A DNA stretch of 64,000 nt from Tetradesmus obliquus. Lineage: Eukaryota > Chlorophyta > Chlorophyceae > Sphaeropleales > Scenedesmaceae. Position 1 is the first letter of the stretch. The number at the start of each line of letters is the position of its first letter. The notes below the pieces were generated by a model. It was given only the letters and a program-made list of their open reading frames with translations. It was not told the origin of the DNA and ran no database searches. The DNA lies in assembly GCA_030272155.1 (NCBI GenBank), contig CP126197.1:372001-436000 (forward strand). The letters are read 5' to 3'. Positions 15,401 to 26,373 of this stretch are shown one piece after another. The translations under genes were made by a program, and so were the position numbers.

Positions 15401-16091
15401 GGCCAGGCTCTGCTAGCAGCTGCGCGGCAGCAGGAGGCTGCAGCAGAGGCTGCTGCTGCCACTGCAGTGCCCACCTTCAGTGAGGCTGCTGCACTGGATG
15501 GCTTGGATTCTGTCACTGCCAAGGCTGCTGTGTCAGCTGCCAGCCGCATGCCACTTCCCTCTAAACTTATCACTGCCTGGCGCAGCGGCCTGTGCCTGGC
15601 GAGCCTCCTGAAGCTGCTGCAATCGCAGCGGCCAGATCTGGCTACAGCCTTGAACGACCGCATCAAAGGGTGGCTCACGCAGGACTGTGATAGGTCCACA
15701 GCAGAGTGCCTGGTGCTGTTTGTGCTGGTCAACATGCGGAGGGACTGGCACGTTGCTGCAAAGAACCCCGGGGCCTTCCTGATGGCGCTGCTGCAGCATC
15801 GTGCCGCGCTGATCAGCGGCAGCGGCATGGCGCGCAAGCTGCTGGAGACGGCGCGCAACTTCCCGAATGTGGCCGTGTACATCGACAGCGACGTGCTGCA
15901 GGTGTGTTATTGCTTTTTTTTGTTATTATATGTTATTGATTGTTATGTCGTGCTGTCACTGCTGCTGGAATGCCATGAGTAGTGTCTCGCTCCACTTGCC
16001 CTTGCTGTGCATGTATCCTCCTGGGGTATCACGCGGTGCTGCTGCTTGCCTGCTGCGCACGCTGACCTCACTGCTGCTGCTGACCTGCCTG

Positions 16092-16133
<42 letters not shown>

Positions 16134-16528
16134 CCCTCAGGAGCTGGGCGACATGGAGCCGGGCCTGCGCTGCTTCATCATGGACGAGTACATGTGCAAG
16201 CAGCGCCACGACTGGCCTGAGGGGCTCAAGTTCCCCAGCCAGTGCCTTCTCAGCTGCATGCGCTCCATACGGTGAGTTGTGGTAAATAATCAAGCACCAA
16301 GCGTCTATAGGTTAGTCGCTCCTGTTGCGTTTGTTATGTGATGCTGAAATCTCTCCAGGCCGTGCCTGCTCTGGCTGCATGCGCTCCATCTGGTGAGCTG
16401 AGAACCTTGCGCTCTTAAACTTCAGCACCGCCTATTGGGTTTCTTGACACGTGATGCTGAATTGTTCCCCAGCCAGTGCCTGCGTGAGTAGGTTTGTCCA
16501 GTCGCAGCCATCCGTCTCAATATGCCTG

Positions 16529-16567
<39 letters not shown>

Positions 16568-16998
16568 TCTGCATCACGCAGCTACGCCGACCCCGCGGTG
16601 CACAAGGCGTATGCCTCGCTCATGTCCAGCCGCCCCGACCTGGCGCGCGCCATGAACGGCGTCATCCTGTACGGGCTGTGCAAGTGCGACCCGGCGGTGG
16701 GCCTGGCGGCAGTGAAGCGGCTGGGCGAGCTGCCGGAGGAGTGGACGGCTGCGGCGCGCGTGAATGCAAGTGCTTTCCTGTACCAAAAGGTGCGCGCACG
16801 GCAGTTGGTGTGGGAATCTTGAGCGCTTGGGTCACCCATGTGTGTGTGTGATCAGGAGCAACCGAGAGCTGCGTGCTGCTGGGCTATCGCATGTTCTTGG
16901 GGTGCTCAGCTTGCATCCCTGCTGACCTGCTGCTACTTTTGCTGCTGCTGCTGCTGCTGCTGCAGGTGCAGGAGCTGTGTGGCGGCCATGGCTACTAA
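12404..16998 (+). CDS. Large Gln-rich disordered protein with C-terminal hnRNP-Q-acidic-domain-like modules
   Basis: Exons 12404-15901, 16141-16271, 16582-16789 and 16966-16998 give 1289 residues. I chose the ATG at 12404 (context gccATGg) over an in-frame upstream codon because conserved-looking sequence begins there (MNDREAVIHG). Residues 1-95 form a compact helical segment (HKDDICRFFRDSGL, then YGLVDDMKGLW). Residues 100-1025 are low complexity: Gln, Ala, Ser and Gly runs with PPPPPP stretches and recurring YGS/LGS patches. Two helical modules follow: about 1028-1160 (ends KNPGAFLMALLQHR) and about 1205-1275 (SRPDLARAMN, ending RVNASAFLYQKV). Their ends resemble the acidic (NURR) domain of hnRNP Q/R, which ends similarly in an N-x-SAFLxxxxK pattern. 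That assignment is my inference. A role in RNA granules would fit but is not shown. Introns 1 to 3 end in CTG tracts. Confidence 0.75.
16096..16132 (+). repeat. CTG tract before the exon 2 acceptor of the Gln-rich gene
   Basis: About 12 CTG units ending 8 bases before the acceptor AG at 16139-16140. Confidence 0.9.
16363..16490 (+). repeat. Copies of the exon 2 end and donor of the Gln-rich gene
   Basis: The exon 2 end around CTGCATGCGCTCCAT plus donor (GT at 16272) recurs with GT at 16393, a spacing of 121 bp. A further partial copy of the segment starting TTCCCCAGCCAGTGCC lies at about 16464-16490. The intervening intron sequence (GTGATGCTGAA) is repeated too, so the unit is a roughly 120-bp tandem duplication. 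Confidence 0.75.
16529..16566 (+). repeat. CTG tract before the exon 3 acceptor of the Gln-rich gene
   Basis: About 12 CTG units lying about 15 bases upstream of the exon 3 acceptor. Confidence 0.9.
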
Positions 16999-19143
16999 GC
17001 AGCCACAACAGCAGTAGCAGCAGCAGCAGCACTGGCATCTGCAAGAGCGGCACAGGCAGCAGCTGCAGGCAGTTGGTGGAGCTCTCTTTTGCACGCAGCT
17101 GTCTGCTGGAGGATGCGGGTGCTGGAGGCACAGCAGCATGCACAGGCAAGCTGGGTTAAGGGAGCTTACAAGCACAGACAGCAGTGGTGCCGTGTGGGCA
17201 TCACAGCAGCAGCAGCAGCAGCAGCATGGCTGCATCTATCTGCTGACCGTCAAGAGGCGGTGCAGGCTGTAGCAGTTGTCGCTGTTGCTGTGGATGGAGC
17301 TGCAGCACTGATTGTGGTGTGAGGCGGTGTCATGCGTGCTGCACCGTGTTGTTGATGATGATGATGATTGTGACAATGTTGATGACTTGTGTTCTTGGCG
17401 TCCAAAAGGAGGGGGCACATTGATTGCTAGCGCGTTGTTTGGGAGTTGCTTGCTTAGCCGTTGCATACATTCTGGGGCAGGACAGACGACGCTCTGTCGC
17501 TGCTGCTACGTACGTGTTGCATAAGCTATGTTCTGCAGTCTTTAGTCTGTTCAAACTGGCTTGCCTACTTGCGCCAGGATTACCTGACTATGTATTCACC
17601 GCATGTGCACCCACATCTGCCTATTTTATGTACACGGCGTCGGTGCACCATGCTTAGCATGTTCACGTGTTCAAAAAGAGGTTTCAGGCGCCAAGCGCAG
17701 CTGTTGCGTGGCCTGCTACTCTTCCTATGCATAGGGTGGGCTTTGCTTCTGGCCACACCCCTAGAGGTTCCTTCAAATGTCATAGTAGCATGTGGCGTCA
17801 CATCCCCTCGACTGCTTTGTTGTTTCATTGCTTGCGCGAGGTATCGTAGCCAAATGGATGGGTCATTTACTGCTGTGGCTGCCCTCTGCAAGGGCTTAGC
17901 GTGGCGTGTGTGGTTCTGTGTTAGTGACATTATAGTAACGAGGGCCCTCGAAGCTAGCACTGCGTGTCGTGTTAGTAAGGCGTTTTAAGTGTGCTTGTGC
18001 AGCAGTGCTGCAGTGGTGGGTGCTGTGTGCGTATTTTGCAAAGGCCTGAGCCGCTGTTTAGGTGCACCTGACTGACAATGCAGGTGCTTGATTGGGGTTG
18101 GGGTGTGCCAGATCTTGGATCGCTGGTGGTGTTTTGCTTTGCAATAGGCATTGTGTGTGTGCCCGTCACGTGCGCACAGGTACTGGCAGGTGTATGGGTT
18201 TGGGTTCAACTCCAAAGCCACAATCGCCTGCAGCATGTGGCTGCAGGATGAGCTTTTCCTGCAGCCGCGCACAAAATGCATGATTGCTGTTGCCTTTATC
18301 CCTGGTGTGTTGCACGTCGTTGCGCTGTACAGCACAGCAGAAAGAATTGAAGGCAGGCAGGCAGCGCGAGACGCATCAACATGCTGAATCAAGCAAGCTT
18401 GGGTGCCGTGCAGTTGGCGGCCTCCATTGGCCATTGTACCAGCGGCAGTGCCCACCCAGCAGACTGTGCGGTTGCTGCTGTGGTCTCAGATGTAACAATT
18501 GGTGTTGCGAAAATATACTGCCTTGTTGTCGATAAGGCCCTTACCTGCAATTCTTTATAATATAAGGCACTTGGTCTGGCTGCTTATGTCAACAACATGC
18601 ACCTGGGGTGGCGTGCCAGGCTGGCACTAGTTCTCTGCGCCTACTGCTTCCTGTTGCTTAGAACCGCAGCTGCTGCCCCTTCAGGCTATGCCTAACAGTT
18701 AGGCCCTAACCGCCATAGGCTTTGCGCTGTTGAAACTCAGAACCAACCAAGTCATCTTGCCAGCAGTACCTGTAGACCCTTGAGGTTCAGGCCTTTGTCT
18801 CGACTGTACAAGTTCTGTATGTCAGACTTGGGACCTCACTTGTTTTAATTCGAGAACTATACCTCGCAGCACAAAACAAAAGTCACACGCAGGTTACTCA
18901 TTGCAATCACATTGTTTGGCGCTCGCACATACGCCCTGAGTGCACCTACCTCGTGGACACGTCTGTGCAGGGCGGGTGTATACGCAGAGTTGCGCTGATC
19001 GCTGCCAAACCGCAGCACTACATTCAAATTGAGTTTTAAAAGGATTTATTCCAGTTCGTATTGACCATGGGCTAGCATGTTGCGGAGTCTGCTGCTTTTG
19101 CAGTAGTAGCTGCTACTGCTGCTGCAGCTCGCTGCTGCCAGCC
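16999..19143. other. Intergenic region, 3' UTR of the Gln-rich gene and 5' flank of MED20
   Basis: CAG-rich up to about 17230, then unremarkable sequence with a higher T content. Open frames here (for example about 17461-17988) have no recognisable motif or repeat-free coding character, so I leave them uncalled. The last few hundred bases are presumably the MED20 promoter. Confidence 0.4.
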
Positions 19144-19547
19144 ATGGCTATAAAGTGCATCTTGCTCTATAAGCTCCCCAAGGGCGTACTACCAACAAAA
19201 TCAGATGCAGGTACCACCTTGAACGCAGAAACATAACACATGCTGGGTGATGTGGTTGACACTGTTGTGCTGCTGCCACTGTAGTGCTTGTGCTTACACT
19301 GTTCCTTCAGCAGAGGCATGGCTGCCAGCTGTAGCCTCGGGAACTGCATACACCACGAGTTTCTATTGCCATGTTTATCACCTGGCGCATGTGCAGCAGC
19401 AGACATTTACTTGCAACACGTGTGTTGCGTCAGCGATGTGCAGCAGCAGATGGCAGCAGACGCGGCCTTCCAGCAGCAGTGCAGTGCATGTTTGACCAAC
19501 CATAGATACAGGTGGAGTTGGTGTATACATGCAGCTCCATTGGATGT

Positions 19548-19599
<52 letters not shown>

Positions 19600-21391
19600 G
19601 CAGAGCGCATCATCTCTGTGCTTACGGAGCAGCTGTGCTGCGTCCAGGAGGGTGGCAGGGGCACGGGTGGCGGCTCGGGGGAGAAGCAGTTGGAGGCGCT
19701 CATCAACATCTACAAGCAGACGCAGGTGCGGCAGCAGCTTATAAGTTATACCTGATCGTCTTCTTTGTTTGATTTATCACCCTTTCCATCTACAAGCAAA
19801 GCAGACGCAGGTGCGGCAACAGCTGGCTTAGCTGGCACGCCCATTCACAGACGCAGGTGCAGCAGCTCCTGTGCTTGCTGGCGCACCCACCAGCAGACGC
19901 AGGCGCAGCAAGACAACAACACAGCTCACTGCCTGCGCCGCTTGTTCGGGCGTCAATGCGCCATCATCTCGGGTGCAGCCGCAGGGGCAGCAGCTGGAGA
20001 TTGGGTTTCAAGTTTATCAAGCAGGCCCAGGTGCTGCAGCACAGCAGACGCAGCTCGCCGGCACCTGACCTTGCTGGCACAGCTGTAATGTTGCCCGTGT
20101 CTGATGCTGTACTGCTGCTGCTGCTGCTGTTGCTGTGCCCTGCTGCGCCAGGCGCCTGACCTCACTGCTGTGGCCTCCCCTGTGTCGCTGACTGACGTGT
20201 GGGCCTTCAGGCTGGCGCGGGAGGCGCCCAGCAAGACCTTCCTCATGATCAGGTGGGCTGGCGGTAGGTGGTGGGCTGCAGGTGGTGGGCTGCGTGGTGG
20301 GCTGCGTGGTGGGCTGCGTGGTGGGCTGCGTGGTGGGCTGCTGACTGCAACTGCAATGCTTGCCTATTGCTGTTGGCAGGAGGCGCCCAGCAAGGCCTGA
20401 CTCATGATCAGGTGGGCAGGCGCCAGGTGGTGGGCTGCGTGGTGCGCCTGTGACAGGACGTGCGGTGGCTTTGTGTGTGGTGTCCGGAGAGCAGGCAAGG
20501 GTCTAAGTGCGAGGCCCAGCAAGACCTTCCTCATGATCAGGTGGGCAGGCTGCAGGTGGTGGGCTGCAGGTGGTGGGCTGCAGGTGGTGGGCCTGTGGCA
20601 TGGCAGCAAGTGTGTTGTGTAAGATGTCTTGTCAAGCATGGCTGTGGGCGGCTGCATTCTTCTGTGCGCTGCCCTTTGCCTGGGGTGGTGCTGCAGGAAT
20701 GGCAAGCAGCAGACGCCATAATGCACAGAACGTTGTTACGCTTGCATGGCTTGCTTTGTGCGCAGCTGTGGTGGCTTTGCATATTTGAATTGTGAGTATC
20801 AAGATGTACTGTCAAGCAGGGCTGTGGGCAGCTTTATTTGCAACAAACTGCACTTTGCACAGGGCGGTGCTACACGCAAGGAACACAGCAGGTGCCAGCA
20901 TGCTATGTGCAGCAACAGCAGCTCGCAGCCTCACACCGCACTGCTGATGCACTGTGCCCTTGTATTCAACCTGCTAGAACTGTCATATATACTGTTGTTT
21001 TTACTATAACATGTTACAGGCTGGCGGGTCCGCGCGGTGGCCTGCGAGTGACGGAGGCTGAGCCCAGCATACGGTCCTTCCTGGAGCGGCGGCTGGACTA
21101 CAGGCAGCGCGCACAGCTGGCCATACAGGTGCGGCTGGGCCGCGCTGCTGTGTGTATAGGTGTACGGGTACGGGTGCAAGCAGATGGCTTTTGCCTGCAA
21201 CTGATTGCAGCGCGGGCAGCTGGCCGTTCAGGTGCGGCGGCAGCAGCTATCCCAATTGCTGTGGTGGTCAGCGCCTTACAAATTGTGATGGGTGCTGTAC
21301 GTCGCGCGCACACCGGGTTGTCAAGCGTTTTGGCAGTGCGGCAAGGTGGCAAAAGAGATGACGCGCAAGCTAATCATGCGCCCTCGCTGCC

Positions 21392-21444
<53 letters not shown>

Positions 21445-22982
21445 TGCCGCCGCTGCTGCTGCTGCTGCTGCCAGAGCTACTCCTGGAGCATGGGCGACAA
21501 GCATAGCGATGTCACCGTGAAGCTGCTGCAGGTGGGGACCGGCAGGCACAGCAGCAGGGACAGGCAGCAGCGCCACGAATTAATGCCTGGCTCCAGGCCA
21601 CTGTTGGTGCATTCGCGCTGAGTGTCTTCCATGCCATCTTGTGATGTATCTTGATCATTCTTGGTGCCACCTGTGACCTGCACCCTTCTTGGCACCTCTC
21701 CCAAAGCATGAGGTTGTGTGTTTGCCAAGGGTGACGGTCAAGCAGATGGGCGTAGTATATGAAACGCGCTATCACCACACTTCAAACCCATTCTTCACCA
21801 CAATTGGGAATTCTAAAAGTTGCGTAACCCCGCAGGTGTCGCAGCAGGCGCAGACGCCCAAGGTGCTGGCAGTGGAGGTGACCTACCATCCCGCTGTTGA
21901 CCTGGCGGCTGGCGGGGCGGTGCTGGCTGAGCTGGCAGGCCGCATCGCTGACCTGGTGGGGCCAGAAGGGCCAGGGCAGCCCGGCAGGTGCGCAGGCATG
22001 CTGTGCTGTGGTGTATGTTGTGATATGCATCATTGTTGGTCGGCAATGAAGGCACCCGCCTCTGTTTGTTGGACCCACTTCCGCCTTTGGCGTCACCAGG
22101 AGCTTGTTGACAAGGGTGTTGACATGTGGGTCTAGGCTGCAATCTAAAGCGGTGCTGGCTGAGCTGGCAGGCCGTATCGCTGACCTGGTGGGGCCAAAAG
22201 GACCAGGGCAGCCCGGCAGGTGCGCTGGCGTGCTGTGTTACTTTACGTTGCGTCTTAGTTGTGTTCCGTATCATGCATCGGTCGGCAAAGAGGGCACCCG
22301 CCGCTGTTGGCTTGACCCAAATCTGCCATTCCGTCATACGCAAAATGGTCAGAAAGGGGTGTTGTATTGTGGGTCTGGGCAGCAGCCAAACGGGTGCTGG
22401 CTGAGCTGGCGGGCCGCATCGCTGACCTGGTGGGGCCTGAAGGGCCAGGGCAGCCCGGCAGGTGCGCTGTTACATCGCTACATTTGCTTTGCACTTTGTA
22501 GTGTGGTGGAAAAAGTTAAATGTTTGCTGTCGACAGTTAGCTGTGATCTTTTATGGTGGGGATTATGTGTGCGACCTGGCAGCAGGTAGGGATAGCCAGG
22601 GGCTGGTGCGCATACAAGGGCAGCTGGGTGGGCAGCGGCGACAGATCATGATCCATGCATGCAGCCAACTCGGCTACCCCAGGCAGACATGTTCTGCTTT
22701 GTGTCAGTGGTTGCGGCCACCCGCTGACTACCATCCCACAAGTTGCCAGGTGTGGTGCAGCTCACCTGCTGCACTGCTACCAGCTGCCTGTAGCCAGCAA
22801 AGTGCCACTCAATGCTGCTGCCATGCTGCTGCTGCTGCTGCTGCTGCCATCGCTGCAGCCTGGTGCTGCTGCAGCCGGACTACAGCCGCTTCAACGCGGA
22901 GGAGCTGCCGGGCGCGTTTGGCCCCATGCACATCGTGGTGGCCTACAACGAGCTGCTTGCAGAGGGCCTGGGCGCACGCTGA
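19144..22982 (+). CDS. MED20: Mediator complex subunit 20 (MED20)
   Basis: Seven exons (19144-19210, 19604-19725, 20152-20252, 21020-21128, 21475-21531, 21836-21987, 22859-22982), all in frame, give 243 residues, close to the 200-220 usual for MED20. The start gccATGg encodes MAIKCILLYKLPKG, matching the plant N-terminus pattern (short strand with a basic residue, then a loop). Exon 4 has RVTEAEPSIRSFLERRLDYR, aligning with the plant V-E-A-D-xSIQ-xxxEKLQ-xYK segment. Exons 5-6 give YSWSMGDKHSDVTVKL and LAVEVTYHP, matching the LGDFRLRVG and MEVEYLP strands. The end has PMHIVVAYNEL, aligning with the TPQHTAVGYA region. MED20 sits in the Mediator head with MED18 and MED8 and contacts RNA polymerase II. 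Copies of exons 2, 3, 4, 6 and 7 edges lie in adjacent introns or flank. Confidence 0.85.
19551..19598 (+). repeat. CTG tract before the MED20 exon 2 acceptor
   Basis: About 16 CTG units, then CCGCAG and exon 2 at 19604. The tract serves in the position of the polypyrimidine tract. Confidence 0.9.
19790..19915 (+). repeat. Copies of the MED20 exon 2 end
   Basis: The segment TCTACAAGCAGACGCAGGTGCGG at the exon 2/intron 2 junction recurs from about 19790 with a 3-base insertion, and shorter CAGACGCAGGTGC fragments recur at about 19850 and 19892. Spacing between the first two copies is about 80 bp. Confidence 0.7.
20263..20345 (+). repeat. GC-rich minisatellite (12-14 bp units) in MED20 intron 3
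   Basis: Tandem units of GTGGTGGGCTGC start directly after the exon 3 donor. Related GCAGGTGGTGGGCT units recur at about 20545-20592, again directly after a donor copy. Confidence 0.85.
20382..20592 (+). repeat. Two copies of the MED20 exon 3 end and donor
   Basis: The exon 3 end (GCCCAGCAAGACCTTCCTCA... and donor) with GT at 20253 recurs with GT at 20412 and 20541, spacings of 159 and 129 bp. The first copy has a changed codon creating TGA, so it could not be used in frame. Confidence 0.85.
21205..21245 (+). repeat. Copy of the MED20 exon 4 end and donor
   Basis: The GCGCGCACAGCTGGCCATACAG/GTGCGG junction recurs with GT at 21232, 103 bp after the real donor at 21129. Confidence 0.75.
21391..21472 (+). 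repeat. CTG tract before the MED20 exon 5 acceptor
   Basis: About 26 CTG units with short CCGCCG/GTTG interruptions, ending at the acceptor of exon 5 (21475). Confidence 0.9.
22149..22465 (+). repeat. Two extra copies of the MED20 exon 6 3' half with donor
   Basis: The roughly 75-base segment coding VLAELAGRIADLVGP plus donor is present three times: donors at 21988, 22220 and 22462, spacings of 232 and 242 bp. Identity is about 95% by eye. The intron parts between copies are also related (each contains a GTCGGCAA...GGCACCCGCC segment), so whole units were duplicated. Confidence 0.9.
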
Positions 22983-23190
22983 GTCATCACTGCTGCTGGT
23001 GCCGCTGCTGCCAACAGCATCCCGCACCGCACTGGCATGTGGAGACAACAGCAGGGGTGAATGGCCAATCTTCAAGCAGTGAGCTGGTGGAGGGCCTGGG
23101 CACACGCTGAGCACTGTCATGCTGTTGCTGTGCTGAGGCACATGCTGATGGCTGGCGGCTGAAGGCTTGGGGGCACGCTGAGTCATCGCT
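22983..23190 (+). repeat. Copies of the MED20 stop-codon end
   Basis: The last codons and stop (GAGGGCCTGGGCGCACGCTGA) recur downstream with TGA at 23108 and 23179, after the real stop at 22980. These sit in the 3' UTR or flank. Confidence 0.75.
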
Positions 23191-24397
23191 GCTATGCTGC
23201 TAGGACAGCGCTGGCGGCCGCTGGTGCAGCAACGCGCAGCTCTCGCCTCGTTTTTTGGAGGCTTGCGGTGGCAGCTGCCAGCTGTTAGTGGCAGCTGAGG
23301 CGCTGGGCGTGAGCTGGCGCAGCTGCTGGCACAGGGCGTGAGCAGTGATCAAGAAAAAATACCTGAGGGCCTGCCAGCCAACCGGCGAGTCAGCCAGCCA
23401 GCCAGCAAGCCAGGGGCTGGGCGTGCTGACGCAGCTGCTGGCGGATGGCCGGGTCGCGCCCTGAATCCGGGCTCTCAGAATGTGGCAGGGTGCTGATGGC
23501 TGAGGGCTGGGCGCGCCCTGGTCGCAGCTGTCGCGTTCTTGTTGTCAAGGTTTGGAGCGTCACACCGTGTGTTTTTCATTATAAAGATTGCTGGGGTGTT
23601 TTCGGACATGCATGTGCATGGTGTGGTGCACCTAATGCTAGAGTAGATGGGTATAGACACGTGCCGCAGTGCCATGCATACGATTCATACTGTGCATGAT
23701 GTCTGCTGGTTGAGCTGGGTGCTGCCTGCCTGCTTGGGTGCCTGGCCTGCTGGACGCCTTGCAAGCAATCGGTGGCTTTCCAACAGGCTGTACAGCAGTG
23801 TTGCGCTCCCAACACGAGAGCACTTGTTCAGACTGTTAGTTACGGTGACGGCTGCATGGTGTGAATTCAAGACATTGTGCTGTTGACCGCTGATGCAACC
23901 GTGCCGGGAAAGGCGGGTAATGCACCCTAGTGACACCAAGCATACACAGTTTCACGCCCTTTAATGAATAACATCTTATGATGCACAATATTTTGTTTTA
24001 TGAACAATTGGTTGCCACCTGCAGTGGAAACGATGGTGTCACCAGGTCAGTCTGCCCATATGTTCGCCCGAAATAAGCCGGACACAACACTAACCCAGAA
24101 AATTAGTACGAGCTCAGGGTTTCAGGGTGCCTAGGACGTGAAACCTGTTGATTCTGGCTGACAGACTGGGAGTCCCGGACGTTGAGGCGGGCTCTGACTT
24201 TCTGTTGCATCAGCGAGCCATTATGTGCCGAGAGTCCCACGCTATGTTACAAGTGCTCGCTTCTGCGTGTATGTGGCTACAGCAGGTGACAATTCCGGCC
24301 CCGGCTTGCCGGAAGTGACTCGTCAGATACAACAGGGCAGACAGTTTCACCTTCGACGCACCTGACCTGTACGTCAATTGCAGCCATACCATCACAC
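23191..24397. other. Intergenic region between MED20 and the pectate-lyase-like gene
   Basis: It starts with CAG/CTGG-rich sequence and short GCCAGCCA repeats (about 23388-23412), then ordinary sequence. No coding frame I can support. The promoter of the downstream gene should be in the last part. Confidence 0.4.
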
Positions 24398-25022
24398 ATG
24401 AGGCATGCGTACGCCCGGAAGTGGGCTGTGGCAGCAGTGCTGCTGGTTTGTTTGACACAACAGCACAGCCTGGTGAACGCTGATGGTGAGCAGCTGCAGC
24501 CTTCAAGTGCATCAAGATCGACTGCAAGCTGCATGCTGGCAGCGCACAGCAGCAGTGCCTGGACACATACGAGTTCTGCAAGCTGTCAGCCAGTGGCCAG
24601 ACTGACGCACACGGCTCATTGCACTGAAACTGTGCTCTTTTGCCGTTGCATCGGCGTTGCTGCAGCATACGGATGCTCTCCCTCTGGTCAGAAGTGCTGC
24701 CTCTCAGGCCAGCGGTGCGCTCAGGGCCTGCCAGGCTGCCCAGGCGGCTCCAGGCGTGAGTCTGCAGCATTGGAACGCACAGCACCTGTAACAGCTGTAA
24801 CCGCAGCAGGACCACGATGCAGTTGATGCAGTGCATGCAGATATCTTGTGCGCTGGTTGATGGTCTACACGTGCTTAGTACAGCATGCTGACGGTTGAGT
24901 GATGCCAGCAACAGGCAGCTACAGTGCTGGCTGTAACGGTTGTAACAACCACGGCGCCCAAGTGTAGCTCTGCGCTTTCTGACGCACCACCTGTCCATCA
25001 AAGACACGCATGCATGCTGATG

Positions 25023-25076
<54 letters not shown>

Positions 25077-26332
25077 GCGCAGGCTCCTCGGCCCTGTATG
25101 GCTGCTCTGGCGAGCGCTGGGACAACAGCAGGCTGCCTTTTGACTGGAGCTATGCAGGTGTGCGTAATGAGATCACATGGTGCAAACCTCTTATAATTGC
25201 GTCGGCGTGGATAGCAAGATGCTGCATCACATCACCGGGAACACTTGTTCATTTGAAACACTGACATGAGAGTAGCAGCCTTTGCAGCACCAACACGCGC
25301 CGCCGCTGCTGTGGTATGCACACTGCTGCCTTGTTCCCTCAGGGCTTGTGCCAGTGCATTGGCATGCTATTCACTATCTTGTGCACATGTGATGCAGGCT
25401 ATGCCTTTGGCGTGAAGCCCATCCCCTGGGTGGAGGATGCATGGCAGTTGCAACACTAGAATAGCAGCCTGTGCCAACTGCACTGATGTATAACCCATCA
25501 TGCGAACATGCTGCAGGCTATGCCTCTGGCGAGAAGCCCATCCCCTGGGTGTCCCAGTCTGTAGATGTTAAGTCCTTCGGCGCAAAAGGCGACGGCCGCA
25601 CTGATGACACATGGGCAATCACAAAGGCCATTGATGCAGCACGCCAAGGCAGCGCCGTGTTCTTTCCGGCCGGCAAATACGTCATAACGAAGCGCATCGA
25701 CGTACGGAAGCAGGTTGTGTTGCGTGGCGCCGGCAGGGACGCGACCACGCTGTATTTCCCGCACTCGCTGGCTGACGTGTATGGCAGCAGGGGCGGCTGG
25801 GGCCACGGCACATGCTTCCTCAACTTCTGGGGCTGGTGAGGCGCTGCGGAAACACAACATGAATTGTTAGATGCGCTGCCAGCTGCTGCTAGGCACTGCT
25901 GCCAGCTACTGCGTGGATGCAGGCGGATGTGAGATGTGTGGCAGCGGCGGCGACCTTGTGTTACTCATGTACGGCTAGGGGTGGCATGTGGTGTAGCTGC
26001 TTTGGGGGCTGGTGGAACTGCTGGCAGCTACTCGATGGAGCTTTTCCTGGTATGTACAGGGCACGCCAGCCATGCACATGCATGCTGGCCGTGATGTCAG
26101 CGTACATGCACACAATGCGTGTGTCTACAAGCATCCAGTTGATCGCAAAAGCTGTGCTGCTGCTGCTGCTCCTTTGGCTGCTGCAGGAACCCTGTCAAGC
26201 CTGGCGTCACCTACCTGGCGCGTGCCACCTCTGGTTATGCAGCACGCGGCAGCAGGCAGCTGGCCGTGGACAATGTGGGCAGGTTCAAGCCGGGGCAGTG
26301 GGTGCGGCTGGTGCTGCAGGACTCCAGTGAGT

Positions 26333-26373
<41 letters not shown>

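Noticed and set aside
17461-17988. 175-residue plus-strand open frame
   Set aside because: No recognisable motif, no conserved composition, lies in an intergenic stretch with overlapping frames on the other strand.
19529-19744. MQLHWMW followed by poly-Leu as the MED20 N-terminus
   Set aside because: It does not join in phase to the conserved exon at 19604, whereas ATG 19144 gives the right phase and matches the family N-terminus.
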